A stretch of DNA of 64,000 nucleotides, taken from the NCBI GenBank assembly GCA_958450325.1, contig OY288253.1, forward strand, positions 61,008,266 to 61,072,265, read 5' to 3'. Numbering within the stretch: position 1 is the stretch's first letter; each line of letters begins with the position of its first letter. Shown in pieces: positions 45,346 to 56,784 of this stretch. A model generated the notes under the pieces. That model worked only from the letters and a program-made list of their open reading frames with translations. It ran no database searches and was not told the origin of the DNA. The stretch is from Agrostemma githago (lineage: Eukaryota > Streptophyta > Magnoliopsida > Caryophyllales > Caryophyllaceae). The position numbers were made by a program, and so were the translations under genes.

Positions 45346-47169
45346 TGTAGACACCCACATTTTGACCGCCAGGTGTCTATAGTAGTTCCCGCCAAACACC
45401 CGATGATGATTGGACGTAAACGTGCTTTGATAGACTCGGATATGGGCTTGTAATTATGAGCATTTGGTTTAGACTTATTACGGAGTACAAATTTCATAAA
45501 ACCAACCTCAAATCCAGGCCCAGTGGGTCGTTTCGAGTCAAATAACACTAATTTGGGTCGAAACCGTCACCAGGGGTAAAACCGTCTTTTAGCGACCGAG
45601 TCAAAACCCGGTCAAAGATTTTCCCGAGACATGTGAGTCAGCCGTGACACTCACACGGTTGACTCCAACCCAAATTCCTACAAAAATTCAGATTCATTAA
45701 AACATTAAACAATTCCGTTAAAGGTAGAATTCGAACATTAAACCCAAACTATTTTTATATATCAAATATTCTTAAAAATATGATATCGATTCTATATAAT
45801 CGAATATTGTATCGAAGAGAATTATATTAAGATTTCGACGATTCCGTTACATTTTTTTCGTTCAAAATCCTTTTTTCAAACTTTTCGTTCAAAATCCTTT
45901 TTTTTACTTTTCGTTCAAAACAAACTTTTTCAAAACCTTTTCTAAAATCCGTTCCGACTATTCGATATCGATTTCATAATCGAATATCGAATACGACGAA
46001 TATCGAAAATATAAACCGAGTATAAATTAATCCATATTTGTACGCGATTTATAAAAATAACGATTTTCGACAAAAAAATAAAAGAGGACAGACCCGCACG
46101 CGAGTCGCGCCCGGTCCAGGCGACTCGCGCACGAGTCTGTGAACCGGCCTTTTTTTAGCTTTTCGTTCGTTTATTATTATTTATTCTACGAAACAATTTC
46201 TAAATTTATATCTTTTCTAAAACTATTCCAAATATTCGATATTAACTTCGTAGTCAACTATCGAATATAACGAATATCGAGAATATTAAGTCGAGTACGA
46301 ATTATGCAATATTCATACGCGATTTAATCGAAAAATTTTCAAAAACCGCTTCCGAAACAGGCTGCCACGCGACTCGCCGGCGTCCCGGGCGAGCCGCGCG
46401 GCCGGCTGCCGTGACCCGTCTTTTCTTCGTTTTTTTATATTATTTTTCGAACTTCGTTTTTTTTATACAAAACAGCGTGTTAATAATATTTTTTCAGATT
46501 TCGATTAATATTTATTTTCTCGGTTTCGTATATTTATTTACTATATTTCAATCGTTACTAACTCGTTTTCTCGTGTTTGTAGCAATTTATTTATTTCTTT
46601 GTTTTATCGTACTAAAACGAATTCACATGCTAAAATAACTTTGACGTTATTAGTTTAACATGCATTAAACGACTTAGCAACCCATTTATTCATTTTTCCT
46701 CACATGCCTTAGGAAAATAATCTCTGCATATCATTCAATCGTCGAACTAACGCGTGTACACAAAACCGAACGATATCTTAGTAAAGGCCGCTAAGTGCGG
46801 GCGGGGTTGGGTGTTCTCAATGAGCTTCCCAACACGTACCCTCACCCCTTACTCAGAACCGTGGTTTCCGGATGTCCGAAACCATTGGCAACGAGAGTCA
46901 TTCAATATACGATTAACCGCTCAAGTCGGCATCGGTATCGAACTGCAAAGGGACGAACCCAATAAACTCTGACATCGGAAATGGGCCAGGTTTTAAATAT
47001 GGCCCACTACGACATAGAGTGGGTTCGAATGGTTCCGGATAACCATAAAATTCGGTGGCGACTCCTACTTCGATTTAAAATTCTATTCGATCCATCTCAT
47101 ATGGAAATTCTATCGCCTCCCCAAAACCCGCGCTTCGCCGCGTCGGGGTGGACCTATGTCATGTGCACA
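45346..47169 (+). repeat. Tat-right 5' LTR (1,824 bp, internally deleted)
   Basis: Aligns end to end with 57411-59844 except that the stretch equal to 57797-58413 is missing, with about 13 bases of filler at 45733-45745. The missing part contains the putative TATA box. Ends GTGCACA, one base different from the other copies. A GC-rich hairpin (46099-46129) lies where the other Tat LTRs have palindrome arrays. Confidence 0.92.
46099..46129. repeat. GC-rich hairpin in the Tat-right 5' LTR
   Basis: CGCGAGTCGC at 46099-46108 pairs with GCGACTCGCG at 46120-46129 over an 11-base loop. The same hairpin is at 58769-58799 in the 3' LTR. Half-sites keep the GAGTC/GACTC core of the arrays in the other Tat LTRs. 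Confidence 0.75.
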
Positions 47170-47172
47170 ATT

Positions 47173-47189
47173 TGGCGACTCCGCTGGGG
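47173..47189 (+). promoter_or_regulatory. Tat-right primer binding site
   Basis: TGGCGACTCCGCTGGGG, three bases after the LTR end. Confidence 0.88.
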
Positions 47190-48245
47190 ATTAACTGATG
47201 TGTCACTTACCATCGGCATCCTCAGGGTGAGACTCGAAAAGAAATCGTTCGATTAGTAACGTACACGTTTTAGTTCAATGGTTCATGCATATCCCCGTTC
47301 TATCCCAGGCCGGTTACTTGTGACCGACGTCCCACTATACCACGGTGCATTTCTACTTGGTTGCACTAAAGACTTCGATCGCGGAACTTGCATGGGTTTT
47401 ACGGCAGATTCTAAGACCAACTCGGCTTAGGAGGTCCGTCCTGATTTGCGAGAATGCGATCGTTGTTGGTATAGACCCTATTCGACCGACCGAGACTTAG
47501 ACTAAGAGCATACATGGCGTCGTTATACTGTTTCTATGACTACATGCTACTTGATCTTCTTTGGTCTTTTTTTCAAAAACCGTCACTTTTCAAAAACTTA
47601 CATCTTTTCAAATCCATTCTTTTTCAAAACCCGGAAAGCTGCCGAATTTAGGACTTATGATTTTTACTCAAAATAGCCTATTTTTAGCCGGTATGCTGTC
47701 CAAACCTTTTCAAAAAAAAAGCCCGAAATCTCGGCCCGATAACCCTCTTTCTCGGTTTTCAAAAAAAAATCGGGTCTTCCAATTCGACTTTGCTCGGTTT
47801 TCAAATTCAAATTCCCTTTTCGAAACCCTTTTCTTCTTAGGACTTCCCATATTTAGCAGTGTCGGGTCTTGTCATAAGTTAGAATCTATAGCGTCGAAAC
47901 TCCGTCGATCTTATATCACGGGTTTCCACCCCATCCCAGTCCGCCTTACTTGTCAAGGCACGGCCCACCTTAGTAGGACAGACTCCTACAAAGGGAAGCC
48001 CGTTTATACACTCGAGTCCAAAGTCTGGGGAATTCTCACATAGACCTCCCTTCGAACAGGACTAGGCCCACTTTGCCGAATCCTAAGGAAGGCCCACCAT
48101 TCACGCGTCATCCGTCTAGAAGTCAGTCTTCGGTCTTCTTCTAGTTTAGTCTTTTCCTTGCTCGGGATGTACTTTTGATTCTAAGATCTGGGTCAGTTAC
48201 TGATTATGCGGTGCCCTTACAGACAGGCCACCCCACACTCGAGCC
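47190..48245 (+). other. Tat-right untranslated leader
   Basis: 1.06 kb, no conserved ORF (a 160-codon frame at 47561 is not kept in the other copies). Ends at the gag ATG. Confidence 0.7.
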
Positions 48246-51200
48246 ATGACGCAACAAGCCATCGATGACATGAAGGCCTCATTGACCAAGCTTGAAAACA
48301 TGATCACCTCGATGAGAGGGGAGCAGATCGCCATCCTCACCCGGGTAAGTGTCGTGGAACAAGGAACTCCTAGCGGCAGTGTCGATACTACTGGGCCTTT
48401 AGCTCAATTGGCTAGCGCAGTCCACAAACTGCAAGAACAGGTCCATCTGACAACCCAAAGCTCCATCCATACGGAGAATGCTCGGACCTACACCCCACTG
48501 ACCGATGAACTACCCACCAATCTCAATCTAACGGGTCTGCCAATGTTCGAGGGTACTGAAGACCCGGTCCACCATATCCGGGCTTTCAAGGAATTCATGG
48601 CCCTTAAGGAGGTTAAGTCCAGCATGTTCAAGCACCTGTTCGCTTCTTCTCTCGAGAAGCACCCAAGAGCCTGGTACTACCGACTCGATTCCAAGAAATA
48701 CAAAACTTGGGATGACGTGGCAACGGAGTTCGCTCGGAACTACGCCGACAACACGAAAATCCAGACCACTATGCGCACCCTGGAAGTAATGGCCCAGGAA
48801 CCTAAGGAAGGATTAACAAAATACCTTCAACGCTGGAGGGCTGAAAGCGTCAAACTGGTCGATAAGCCCAGTGAAAAAGTGCTGGTTGAAGCCTTCGTCA
48901 AGAACCTCCTTCCAGCTTACCGGGTCCATCTCCGGTACGCTATTGTACCTAGCTTCGCGATCCTAACTGAAATGGGAACGAGAATCGAGGATGATTTAAG
49001 ATTGGAAAGCCTCACTAAGGCCTCCACTAAGGGATACCAAGGGGCTAGCTCATCAACAAGAAAGCCCACTACTACTGCTGCCACTCGTAGCATTTTTGAC
49101 GAGGTAAATGCACTCGATACCTCATTCCAGAAGACTAGCACTCCCCGAGTATTCACCGACATAGGCACTACCTATGAAAACGCCCTTCAGAGGCTATCAT
49201 CGAAAGGCCTAATCACCCCGATAGGCCCAACACCTGATATCCCGGTCGAACGTCGCTCCAAGGCCTACAACCTCCAGGCCTACTGTCACTATCATCGTGG
49301 TAAGGGACACGATACCGAGAAATGTTGGAAGCTAAAGCACCTTATCCAAGATCTCATTGAGAGCGGGAAAATTCCTTTGCCCGTGGGTAAACCCAACAAC
49401 AAGGACAACCCGTTAGCCACTCACGCCATCTTTTTCGGGGAAATAATGGATTGCTCACACCTCATTTCTCCATTTATCCCGCAAATAAATGGGATCTGGT
49501 GCGATGACGAAGACGATGTCTACCTCACCAAAGGGGAAGCTGTCCCCATCACGCCCGAGGAGATTCAGAAGGTTAAATCCAAGGCCTTAGCCACTAGTCA
49601 AGCCCTCATCATCGCCGAACCACTTAAGGTGGAGCCCACCCCAGAAGAGCCGACTGCTGAAAAGGCTCTTGTAAAGCAGCTGAGCAAAACTCGAGTTGAC
49701 CTCTCTATATGGCAACTCCTAGTTAGCTCTCAGGAACATCGAGAGGCACTCACTAAGGCCCTCGATCAAGTCAAAATCGACTCCACGGCTACACCAGCTG
49801 AAATGGTAGCCACAGTTCTACCTCACCTAAAGGGGAAATCCATAGAGGAAGGCCCACTAATTACCTTCTCCAATGCTGATCTACCACCATTCGGGCCAGC
49901 CCACAACATGGCCCTCTACATCACGGTTATCTGCCGTGGAAAGTACCTGCCCATGACCCTAATTGACGACGGGTCAGCAGTCAATGTCCTTCCCCTGAGG
50001 ACCGCCAAAGCCCTCGGCATTACCGAGGCCGACTATATTCCAACAGCTCAAACCATCCAGGCTTTTGACGGAAGCCCAAAGTCAGTCGCTGGAGACACAA
50101 AACTCACTATCATAACAGGCCCGATAGAGAAAGAGCTGGAGTTCCAAGTGATCGACGTAACCTCTTCCTTTAACCTTCTTTTGGGAAGACCTTGGATCCA
50201 TGCGACCAGGGTTGTGTCCTCCACCTTGCATCGGAAAATCAAACTACCTTTGCATGACACCGTCATCACTATAGAAGCCACACCTATGACTGTGGCTAAC
50301 TGCAACACCTCGGGCCGCACCGATCTCTGGGGTTTCGACTTCGTAGGAGCCATCGAAGAGGACCAGCTCTTCCGTCCTTATTTCACGGTCCACCTTGACC
50401 AGATGTTGCAGAATTTGGGCTTTCTACCAGGGGTTACATCAAGGCCTGATCTCCCTGCAGGAAAAATTCTCGAAGTTCTGGACAATGGGAGGACTCAAAC
50501 CGGCTTGGGCTACACCCTAACTCCGGAAAACATGGGCCAAACTGAAACCGGTAAGGTTATCTTTGTCACTCCAGTGTTCGAGACTGTCCAAACTGGCCTA
50601 TATCGGCCTACCACCACGCACCTTGGGACCCACTTGGCCCAGGACTGCAACTATATACCGGACGACATCTTCGCTCTCATCCAGGCCGAAGATGCTAAGA
50701 ATGCTGAGCCCGCACTAGGGCTACTTTTTGGAGAGGAACTCGCTGTCCCAACACCGAAGGAAGAGCTAGTCAGCCTCATTCTCCGCAGTCGCACCTTTAA
50801 TCCGTCTAAACTAATCTCAGAAGTCGGGTCTGGGACCAGAGCTTGGAGGAAAACTGTCAAATGGACTGACAGTCAAGGAAGAACTTACAAGCTGATCACA
50901 GGGGAAGGAGAGATGCCAGCATCTGAGTCTGAGTCTGAGTCGGAGTCCGAGTCAGAGTCTAAGATTGAGTCTATTGAGTCTGGTGCTAGGGTCAATTTTG
51001 TAACTCCCCCTCTCCCTTTAGCCGTTCCTGGTGCCTCGGGGTCTGTCCCGGGCACCCTACCTATCCCGCCACTGACCAGTGATCAGATGGCAGCTCTTTT
51101 CGAGCTCTTTTCCCAATTTATGATCAATAATAACAACCGTTCTGCTTACGACTTGTCTCATTTTCAAAACTTTCTCAATTTCAAAAATTTTATGTGCAAT

Positions 51201-52660
51201 GACATTGAGAAGCCCGACGAACAGGTATCCTTACCTCCACATCTGATCGAGCAACTAGAGCAAAGGGAATCCCGCAATCCGGTAATCGAAGAAACCGAAT
51301 CCATCAACGTGGGAACAACCCTAGAGCCTCAGATGCTTAAGATAGGATTATCCTTAGATCCCGAGGAGAAACAACAATTCATAGTTCTCCTTCAAGAATT
51401 CCAAGACGTCTTCGCATGGTCCTACAACGACATGCCGGGGATTGATCGCGAAATAGCCGAGCACCATATACCGATCAAGGAAGGGTTCAAGCCGGTTAAA
51501 CAAAAACACCGACGCATGAGGCCCGAATGGTCTCTCAAAGTCAAGGAGGAAGTCGATAAACAATTCAAGGCTGGGTTCATACGAGTCTCCGAGTATCCAG
51601 ATTGGGTTGCAAACATAGTACCAGTCCCTAAAAAGGATGGTAAGGTTTGTGTCTGTGTAGACTTTCGGGATCTTAACAAGGCGAGCCCGAAAGACGATTT
51701 CCCGTTACCGCACATCGATATACTGGTGGATAACACAGCAGATCACGCTCTTCTATCATTTATGGACGGGTATGCGGGGTATAATCAGATAAAAATGGCA
51801 GAAGAAGATATGGATAAGACCACCTTCATTACACCTTGGGGTACTTATTGCTATACAGTTATGCCGTTTGGTCTCATCAATGCCGGGGCCACCTACCAAC
51901 GAACCGCCACAACTTTATTGCATGACATGATGCATAAGGAAGTGGAAGTCTATGTGGACGACATGATCGTCAAATCCAAAGACAGGGACGGTCACATCAC
52001 CGCCCTGAGAAAGTTCTTCACCCGACTACGCAAATACAACATGAGGCTAAACCCTCAGAAATGCAGTTTCGGGGTAACGTCTGGCAAATTACTGGGTCAC
52101 ATCGTTAGCCAACGAGGTATCGAGGTCGATCCAGCCAAAATCAAGGCCATCACCGAGATGCAGCCCCCTAAAACCGAAAAGGAGATAAGAGGGTTTCTCG
52201 GAAAAGTCCAGTACATCAGTAGGTTCATTTCAAAGCTAACCATGGTGTGTGAACCAATCTTCAAGAAGCTGAAAATAGGAGAACGGTTACTATGGGACAA
52301 AAAATGTCAAGCAGCCTTTGATAGAATCAAGGAAATTTTGGCCTCACCACCGGTCCTAATGCCACCTCAGCACGGTTTGCCTTTGTCACTGTACCTAACC
52401 ACGACAGAGATAGCCATGGGGGCTATGCTAGCTCAAACGGTCAATTCCGAAGAACGAGCCATATACTACATCAGTAAGAAATTTTTAGAGTACGAGTGTA
52501 AGTACACCATGCTCGAAAAGACATGCTTAGCTTTGGTCTGGGCCACTAAAAAGCTCCGGCATTATATGCTCAGTTACGAGGTACAAGTTTTGTCCAGAAT
52601 GGATCCAATCAAGTACCTTTTCGAAAAGCCCATCCTCAACGGCAGGATATCAAGATGGCC
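48246..52660 (+). CDS. Tat-right gag-protease-RT-RNase H polyprotein
   Basis: One frame of about 1,471 sound codons; after a one-base deletion near 52660 a few foreign codons follow to a stop at 52685. Residues: Gag with LNLTGLPMFEGTEDP and WYYRLDSKKYKTWDD (about 95-165); zinc-binding C-x2-H-x4-H-x4-C near 347-360; protease active site DDGSAVNVLP at 574-583; Ser-Glu repeat about 892-905; RT with VPVPKKDG, CVDFRDLN and catalytic YVDD at 1236-1239; first RNase H (LYLTTTE) near 1380, in which the usual catalytic Asp is replaced. Loss of that residue is typical of Tat elements, which use a second RNase H. ATG 48246 is chosen by alignment with the other copies. Confidence 0.93.
50920..50965 (+). 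repeat. GAGTCT repeat encoding Ser-Glu (Tat-right)
   Basis: In-frame hexanucleotide repeat between protease and RT, shorter than in Tat-mid. Confidence 0.8.
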
Positions 52661-53614
52661 CTCATGTTGGCAGAATTCGACCTAAAATTTGTACCATTGA
52701 AAGCCATCAAAGGACGAGCAGTAGCCGAATTTCTTGCTGACAGTCCCGTAACCGAAGAAGGACACACCGACACTTGGTCCTTCCCGGATGAAGACATTTT
52801 CCACACTAACACCGAAGCGTGGGACTTATACTTTGACGGAGCATCCAACTTCCGAGGATTTGGGGTCGGGATTCTCCTAATCTCACCAAGAGGAGAGCAT
52901 ACTCCCGTATCCATCAAATTGGACTTCGACGTCACCAACAACGCCGCTGAGTATGAAGCATGTATCCACGGGCTACAAGCCGCCGCCGACTTAGGGGTCA
53001 CGAACCTCCGAGTACACGGTGATTCATCTCTGGTCATTAATCAAGCGCTCCAAAAATGGAAGACTCGAAATGCTAATCTCGTGGCCTACCAGGCACGAGT
53101 ACGGGATCTCGAGAAACAATTCCAAAAGGTAGAATACATATACCTACCTCGGGAAGAAAATCAATTTGCAGATGCACTCTCAAAACTGGCATCTTTGCTA
53201 AATATTCCCGGTCATATGACCAGTATGCCAATCTGTGTCGAAAGACGATCCGAGCCAGCATATATACACGACATCGAAGAAATCGAGATACCTGATCCCG
53301 AGCCATGGTATCAAGCTGTCTTGACATACCTTGCAACCGGGGAATATCCCCCCGGAGCTGACAACCGAGCCAAAAAGGCCCTACAAAGACTGGCGACCCA
53401 GTTCATCCGCACCGACGATGGGCAACTTTACAAAAAGACAGCACAGGGGGCTCTCCTTCGATGTGTTGATAAAACCAACGCTGAAAAAGTTATGGTTGAG
53501 GTACATGATGGCGAATGCGGCCCACACATGAATGCCCAGATGTTAGTCCGGAAAATCATGAGGCTCGGATACTACTGGAATAGCATGGAAACCGACTGTC
53601 AACAATATGTTTGA
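52661..53614 (+). pseudogene. Tat-right archaeal-type RNase H and integrase zinc-binding start
   Basis: Shifted by one base from the upstream frame. The second RNase H carries all four expected acidic residues: Asp in YFDGAS (about 52835), Glu in AAEYEA, Asp in HGDSSLV and Asp in FADALSKLAS. After a linker (DPEPWYQAVLTY) the integrase zinc-binding region starts (VHDGECGPHMN); a TGA at 53612-53614 replaces an Arg/Lys-type codon just before HCHNCQ. Only the single-base shift and this stop break it. Confidence 0.88.
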
Positions 53615-54551
53615 CATTGCCATAATTGTCAAATTTTTGCCAATGTACAACACATGCCGCCATCCCTGCTATACACCATGACGTCACCATGGCCATTTTC
53701 AACATGGGGAATCGACATAATTGGGAAGATAAACCCCTCAGGAACCGGAGGACACTGCTTCATTTTGGTAGCAATCGACTATTTCACCAAATGGGTCGAA
53801 GCCGAATCCTATCGTATTCTCAACGCTAGCCATGTTGCCAAGTTCATCCAAAATAAGATAATATGCCGGTATGGAATCCCTCATGAGTTCATTAGTGACC
53901 ACGGGACCTATTTTCAAGCCGAAACAGCAGCCTTGCTGACCAAATACAAAATTCAAAGGCATACATCTTCACCCTACCGACCCCAAACTAATGGAGCGGT
54001 AGAAGCGGCTAATAAAACAATTGTCACCATACTCAAAAAGATGGCTGATAATTACCGAGACTGGCCCGACAAAATACCATTTGCACTTTGGGGATATCGA
54101 ACCTCGATTCGTACTGCGACCGGGGCAACACCGTATTACCTTACATACGGCGTGGAAGCAGTCGAACCTGTTGAGTTAGAAATGCCATCACTCAGAATCC
54201 TACTCGAAAGTCAAGTACCTGAAGCTGATTGGGTTCGAGCACGATATGACTCGCTAGTCCTTTTAGACGAACGACGATCTCGTGCCCTCAATAATATTCA
54301 AATCTATCAGAAAAGAATCCAACGGGCTTTCAACAAAAGGGTGAGGCCCAGAAACATCAAAGAAGGGGATCTGGTTCTCAAATCTGTCCGAGCTTTATTG
54401 CCAGTAGAGGGGAAAATTCAAACCTAACTGGGCTGGGCCATATCTGGTAAAGAAGATTCTGTCAGGTGGAGCAGTAATGCTAACGGATCTGGACGGGAAC
54501 GAGTTTGTCAACCCAACTAACCTGGACCAGCTGAAGCGCTACTACCCTTAA
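53615..54551 (+). pseudogene. Tat-right integrase core and C-terminus
   Basis: Zinc-binding HCHNCQIFA directly after the stop, then the catalytic core: Asp in WGIDIIG (53713-53715), Asp in ISDHGT (53897-53899), Glu in GAVEAA (54002-54004). I count 34 residues between the last two, one fewer than the usual 35. RTATGATPYYLTYG and the C-terminal domain follow; one extra base in an A-run near 54414 ends the frame at 54427, but the shifted frame continues (NWAGPYLVKK, TNLDQLKRYYP) to a TAA at 54549. Confidence 0.87.
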
Positions 54552-54895
54552 CCCACCTCTCTCAATGTCATTTGCAAAAGTTTATTAAAAACATCTTTTT
54601 TTTCAAACTTTTAAAGACAAGTCAAAAGCTAGAATTATTTATTCTACTGTTACAAACATCTTGAACCAATAGTCTCGATGTGTTTCGAAATTGCAAATTA
54701 ATTCAGTCTGAACTACGTTTGGTTTGATTCCATTTATTGTGGATACGTAGGCAGCCCTTCAAAAGGGCACAACCACTGCAATCGAAAAAAAACAGGAACG
54801 GTTCTTTAATAAACCTTTCTTTATTTATTTCAAAAAAAAAAATCAAAAAATCAAAAAATCAGCATATAATAATACTAATACTTAAATAATAAAAA
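54552..54895. other. Gap between pol and the convergent antisense gene
   Basis: 340 bases, A/T-rich, no ORF. pol and the antisense gene converge on it, so their transcripts would end or overlap here. Confidence 0.6.
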
Positions 54896-56674
54896 CTAGG
54901 GCATTTTTCCCTTTCCTTTGCCCTTAGCCTCCTTTTCGATCCATCGGCGTCGAGGTGGAGGTGAACGCTCCCTAATCACCAGGGGAACCTCCTTAACCCG
55001 GGCTCGTTTCTTCAAACTCGACTCCCCGAGCACCTCGTTATCACGCCGGCCTAGCCTGTCTTGGATCGCTAGCCTCGATCCAAGTCTTCTCTCCAAATCA
55101 CTAGCACCGGTCTCATTAGTCTGAGTCTTAGGTTTTGACTTAGAAACCGACCATGGCTCAGCAAAGGAAGTTGGAGTCTCTTCAAAGAACCGCCTGTTGT
55201 CTTTGGCCGATTCTCGGCGGGCCAAGTCAAGAGCTTCTTCAGTCTTCAGAGTTTTACGGGCCTCCTGGGATTCTTCAGAAGTCCATTTTCGGTAGGATTC
55301 AGAAACCCAAGTGGTTTGACAAGGGCGAGGTATAGTCCACATGACACGGGTAAACCAGCGCTGTAGCCACGTGTCACACATAGCGTCCGTCAATTGGATC
55401 GAAACGCTAATAATTGCCTCAGTCTCAGGGATCTGCTGAAACGAACCGAACTGTCTTAGAATACGGTCCGGATAGATATGGACAGTCCAGTCCAAAGACA
55501 AGATCACCAGATAACGGGCCTTGTCCCTCCTAGCTAACCCCGTCAGCCTCGAAAGGAACCACCAGATGACGTTCCACCTAATCAAAGGCCCACCATGGAA
55601 TGTTAGCTCTTCATCCCAATATTTTTGAGTTATGTGATGACTTGATCTTATTCGACGAGACCTTGAGCCGATTTGACAACTACGATATCTGGATATGTTC
55701 GCTGGGGGCTCTATGATCGACAGACGCTCGGATAACCAGATCTGCAAAATTTTCGAAAAGTCAAAAACTTTCGAGAATTCAAAAAATCCGAGAATTCAAA
55801 AAAAAATCGAAAAAATCAGAATTTTCGAAAAATTCGAAAAATCTAAAAAAATCGAAAAATCAAAAAATTTCGTAAAAATTGGAAATATTCGAAAATTTCG
55901 GCAAAAAGAAAAAAAAATTCGAAAATTTTGAAAATCCGGAAAAATTGGAAATTCCGGAAAACTACGGAAAAATTCAAAATTACCGCAAAAATCGAGAAAT
56001 CGGGCAATTGTTCGAAAAAAATGGTTAAATACCTGCAGAAGACGGATACTCCCTGTCAATTGCCGATCTGGGTCGAGTCTTCTAGCGTCAAGGCCCATAA
56101 TAATCTCCCCAGTCATCAGCCAAGTCGGGCTGTGACCTGTCTCCATTTGGTCAACTATGCTGATTAGCCTGATCTCACCTAAGCATGAGTCAGCATCCAT
56201 CCGACCTTCGAAGGCATATCTATGCAGCATACAAAAGGCAAAGGCCCTACGCCTATGGGTAGAAGTAATTCTTTCACCAACCGGGTCCATGAATTTGTCA
56301 GCCAAGTCAAATAGGGAAACTGAATCTCCCTTCACCATACGGGCTGTCTCAGCATGCGACAGGCCTAGAAAATCCCTCAACCTCCTCCTTGGGTCAGGAT
56401 AAAATGGGGGAATAGCAGGACGAGCATTAGGGCACCACCCGCCGATAGCTACTATTTCTTCAGGAAGAGGACACATTTCTCCTCGAAGAAATGCAAAAAC
56501 ATGAAAGGTAGTATCCCAAAAGGATAAGCAAGCATCAAGGAAGTGCGAATCTACTTTAAGTCGCTGAAGTGGGAATAAAGCCACAATTCCCATTTGAGTA
56601 AACTGAACTTTATCTTCATCTCGAAAATCCTGGGCCCACGCATGAAGCATCGCGGTCAAATGGTCAATACCCAT
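54896..56674 (-). CDS. Antisense plant-mobile-domain gene of Tat-right (two exons, 495 residues)
   Basis: Exon 1 runs 56674-56033 (214 codons), exon 2 55741-54896 (281 codons plus TAG). The 291-base intron has GT at 56032-56031 and AG at 55743-55742 (TTTTGCAG) and falls exactly between codons, joining LLQ to IWLSERL. Exon 1 has MGID, FLDACLSFW, PLPEEIVAIGGW, a central FAFCMLHRYAFEGR and LISIVDQM; exon 2 has WDEELTFHGGP, WLQRWF and a basic tail ending GKGKGKMP, a likely nuclear signal. Similarity is to the plant mobile domain known from TEs and from MAIN/MAIL1. No stop or frameshift in 1.5 kb of coding, in an element whose pol is already broken. A TATA box lies 105 bases upstream. Function unknown; assignment to this domain rests on motif memory. 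Confidence 0.82.
55742..56032 (-). other. Intron of the antisense gene
   Basis: 291 bases, GT...AG, dominated by TTCGAAAATTTC-like low complexity. Read through it would encode only a Phe/Ile/Arg-rich stretch (continuing as FNHFF, ending in FSIFF) unlike the flanking domain. Length and phase 0 fit a real plant intron. Confidence 0.8.
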
Positions 56675-56776
56675 CGCAAGAATAGTTTCTTTTATTTATC
56701 CTAGAAGTCTAAGGGATTTTAAGGTAGAAGAAAAGATTTGGATGGGAATATGAAAAATAAGAAGCCGAAGCCCTCT

Positions 56777-56783
56777 ATTTATA
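56777..56783 (-). promoter_or_regulatory. TATA box of the antisense gene
   Basis: The minus strand reads CTATTATAAATAGAGGGC around this point. A start about 30 bases below would leave a leader of roughly 70 bases before the ATG at 56674. Confidence 0.65.
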
Positions 56784-56784
56784 A

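Noticed and set aside
47561..48043. A 160-codon ORF before gag as an Ogre-type ORF1
   Set aside because: The frame is not kept in the leaders of Tat-mid and Tat-left and shows no domain.
55796..56032. Extension of the exon 1 ORF through a Phe/Ile-rich stretch
   Set aside because: It is intron read-through: splice sites fit exactly, and the stretch is low complexity.
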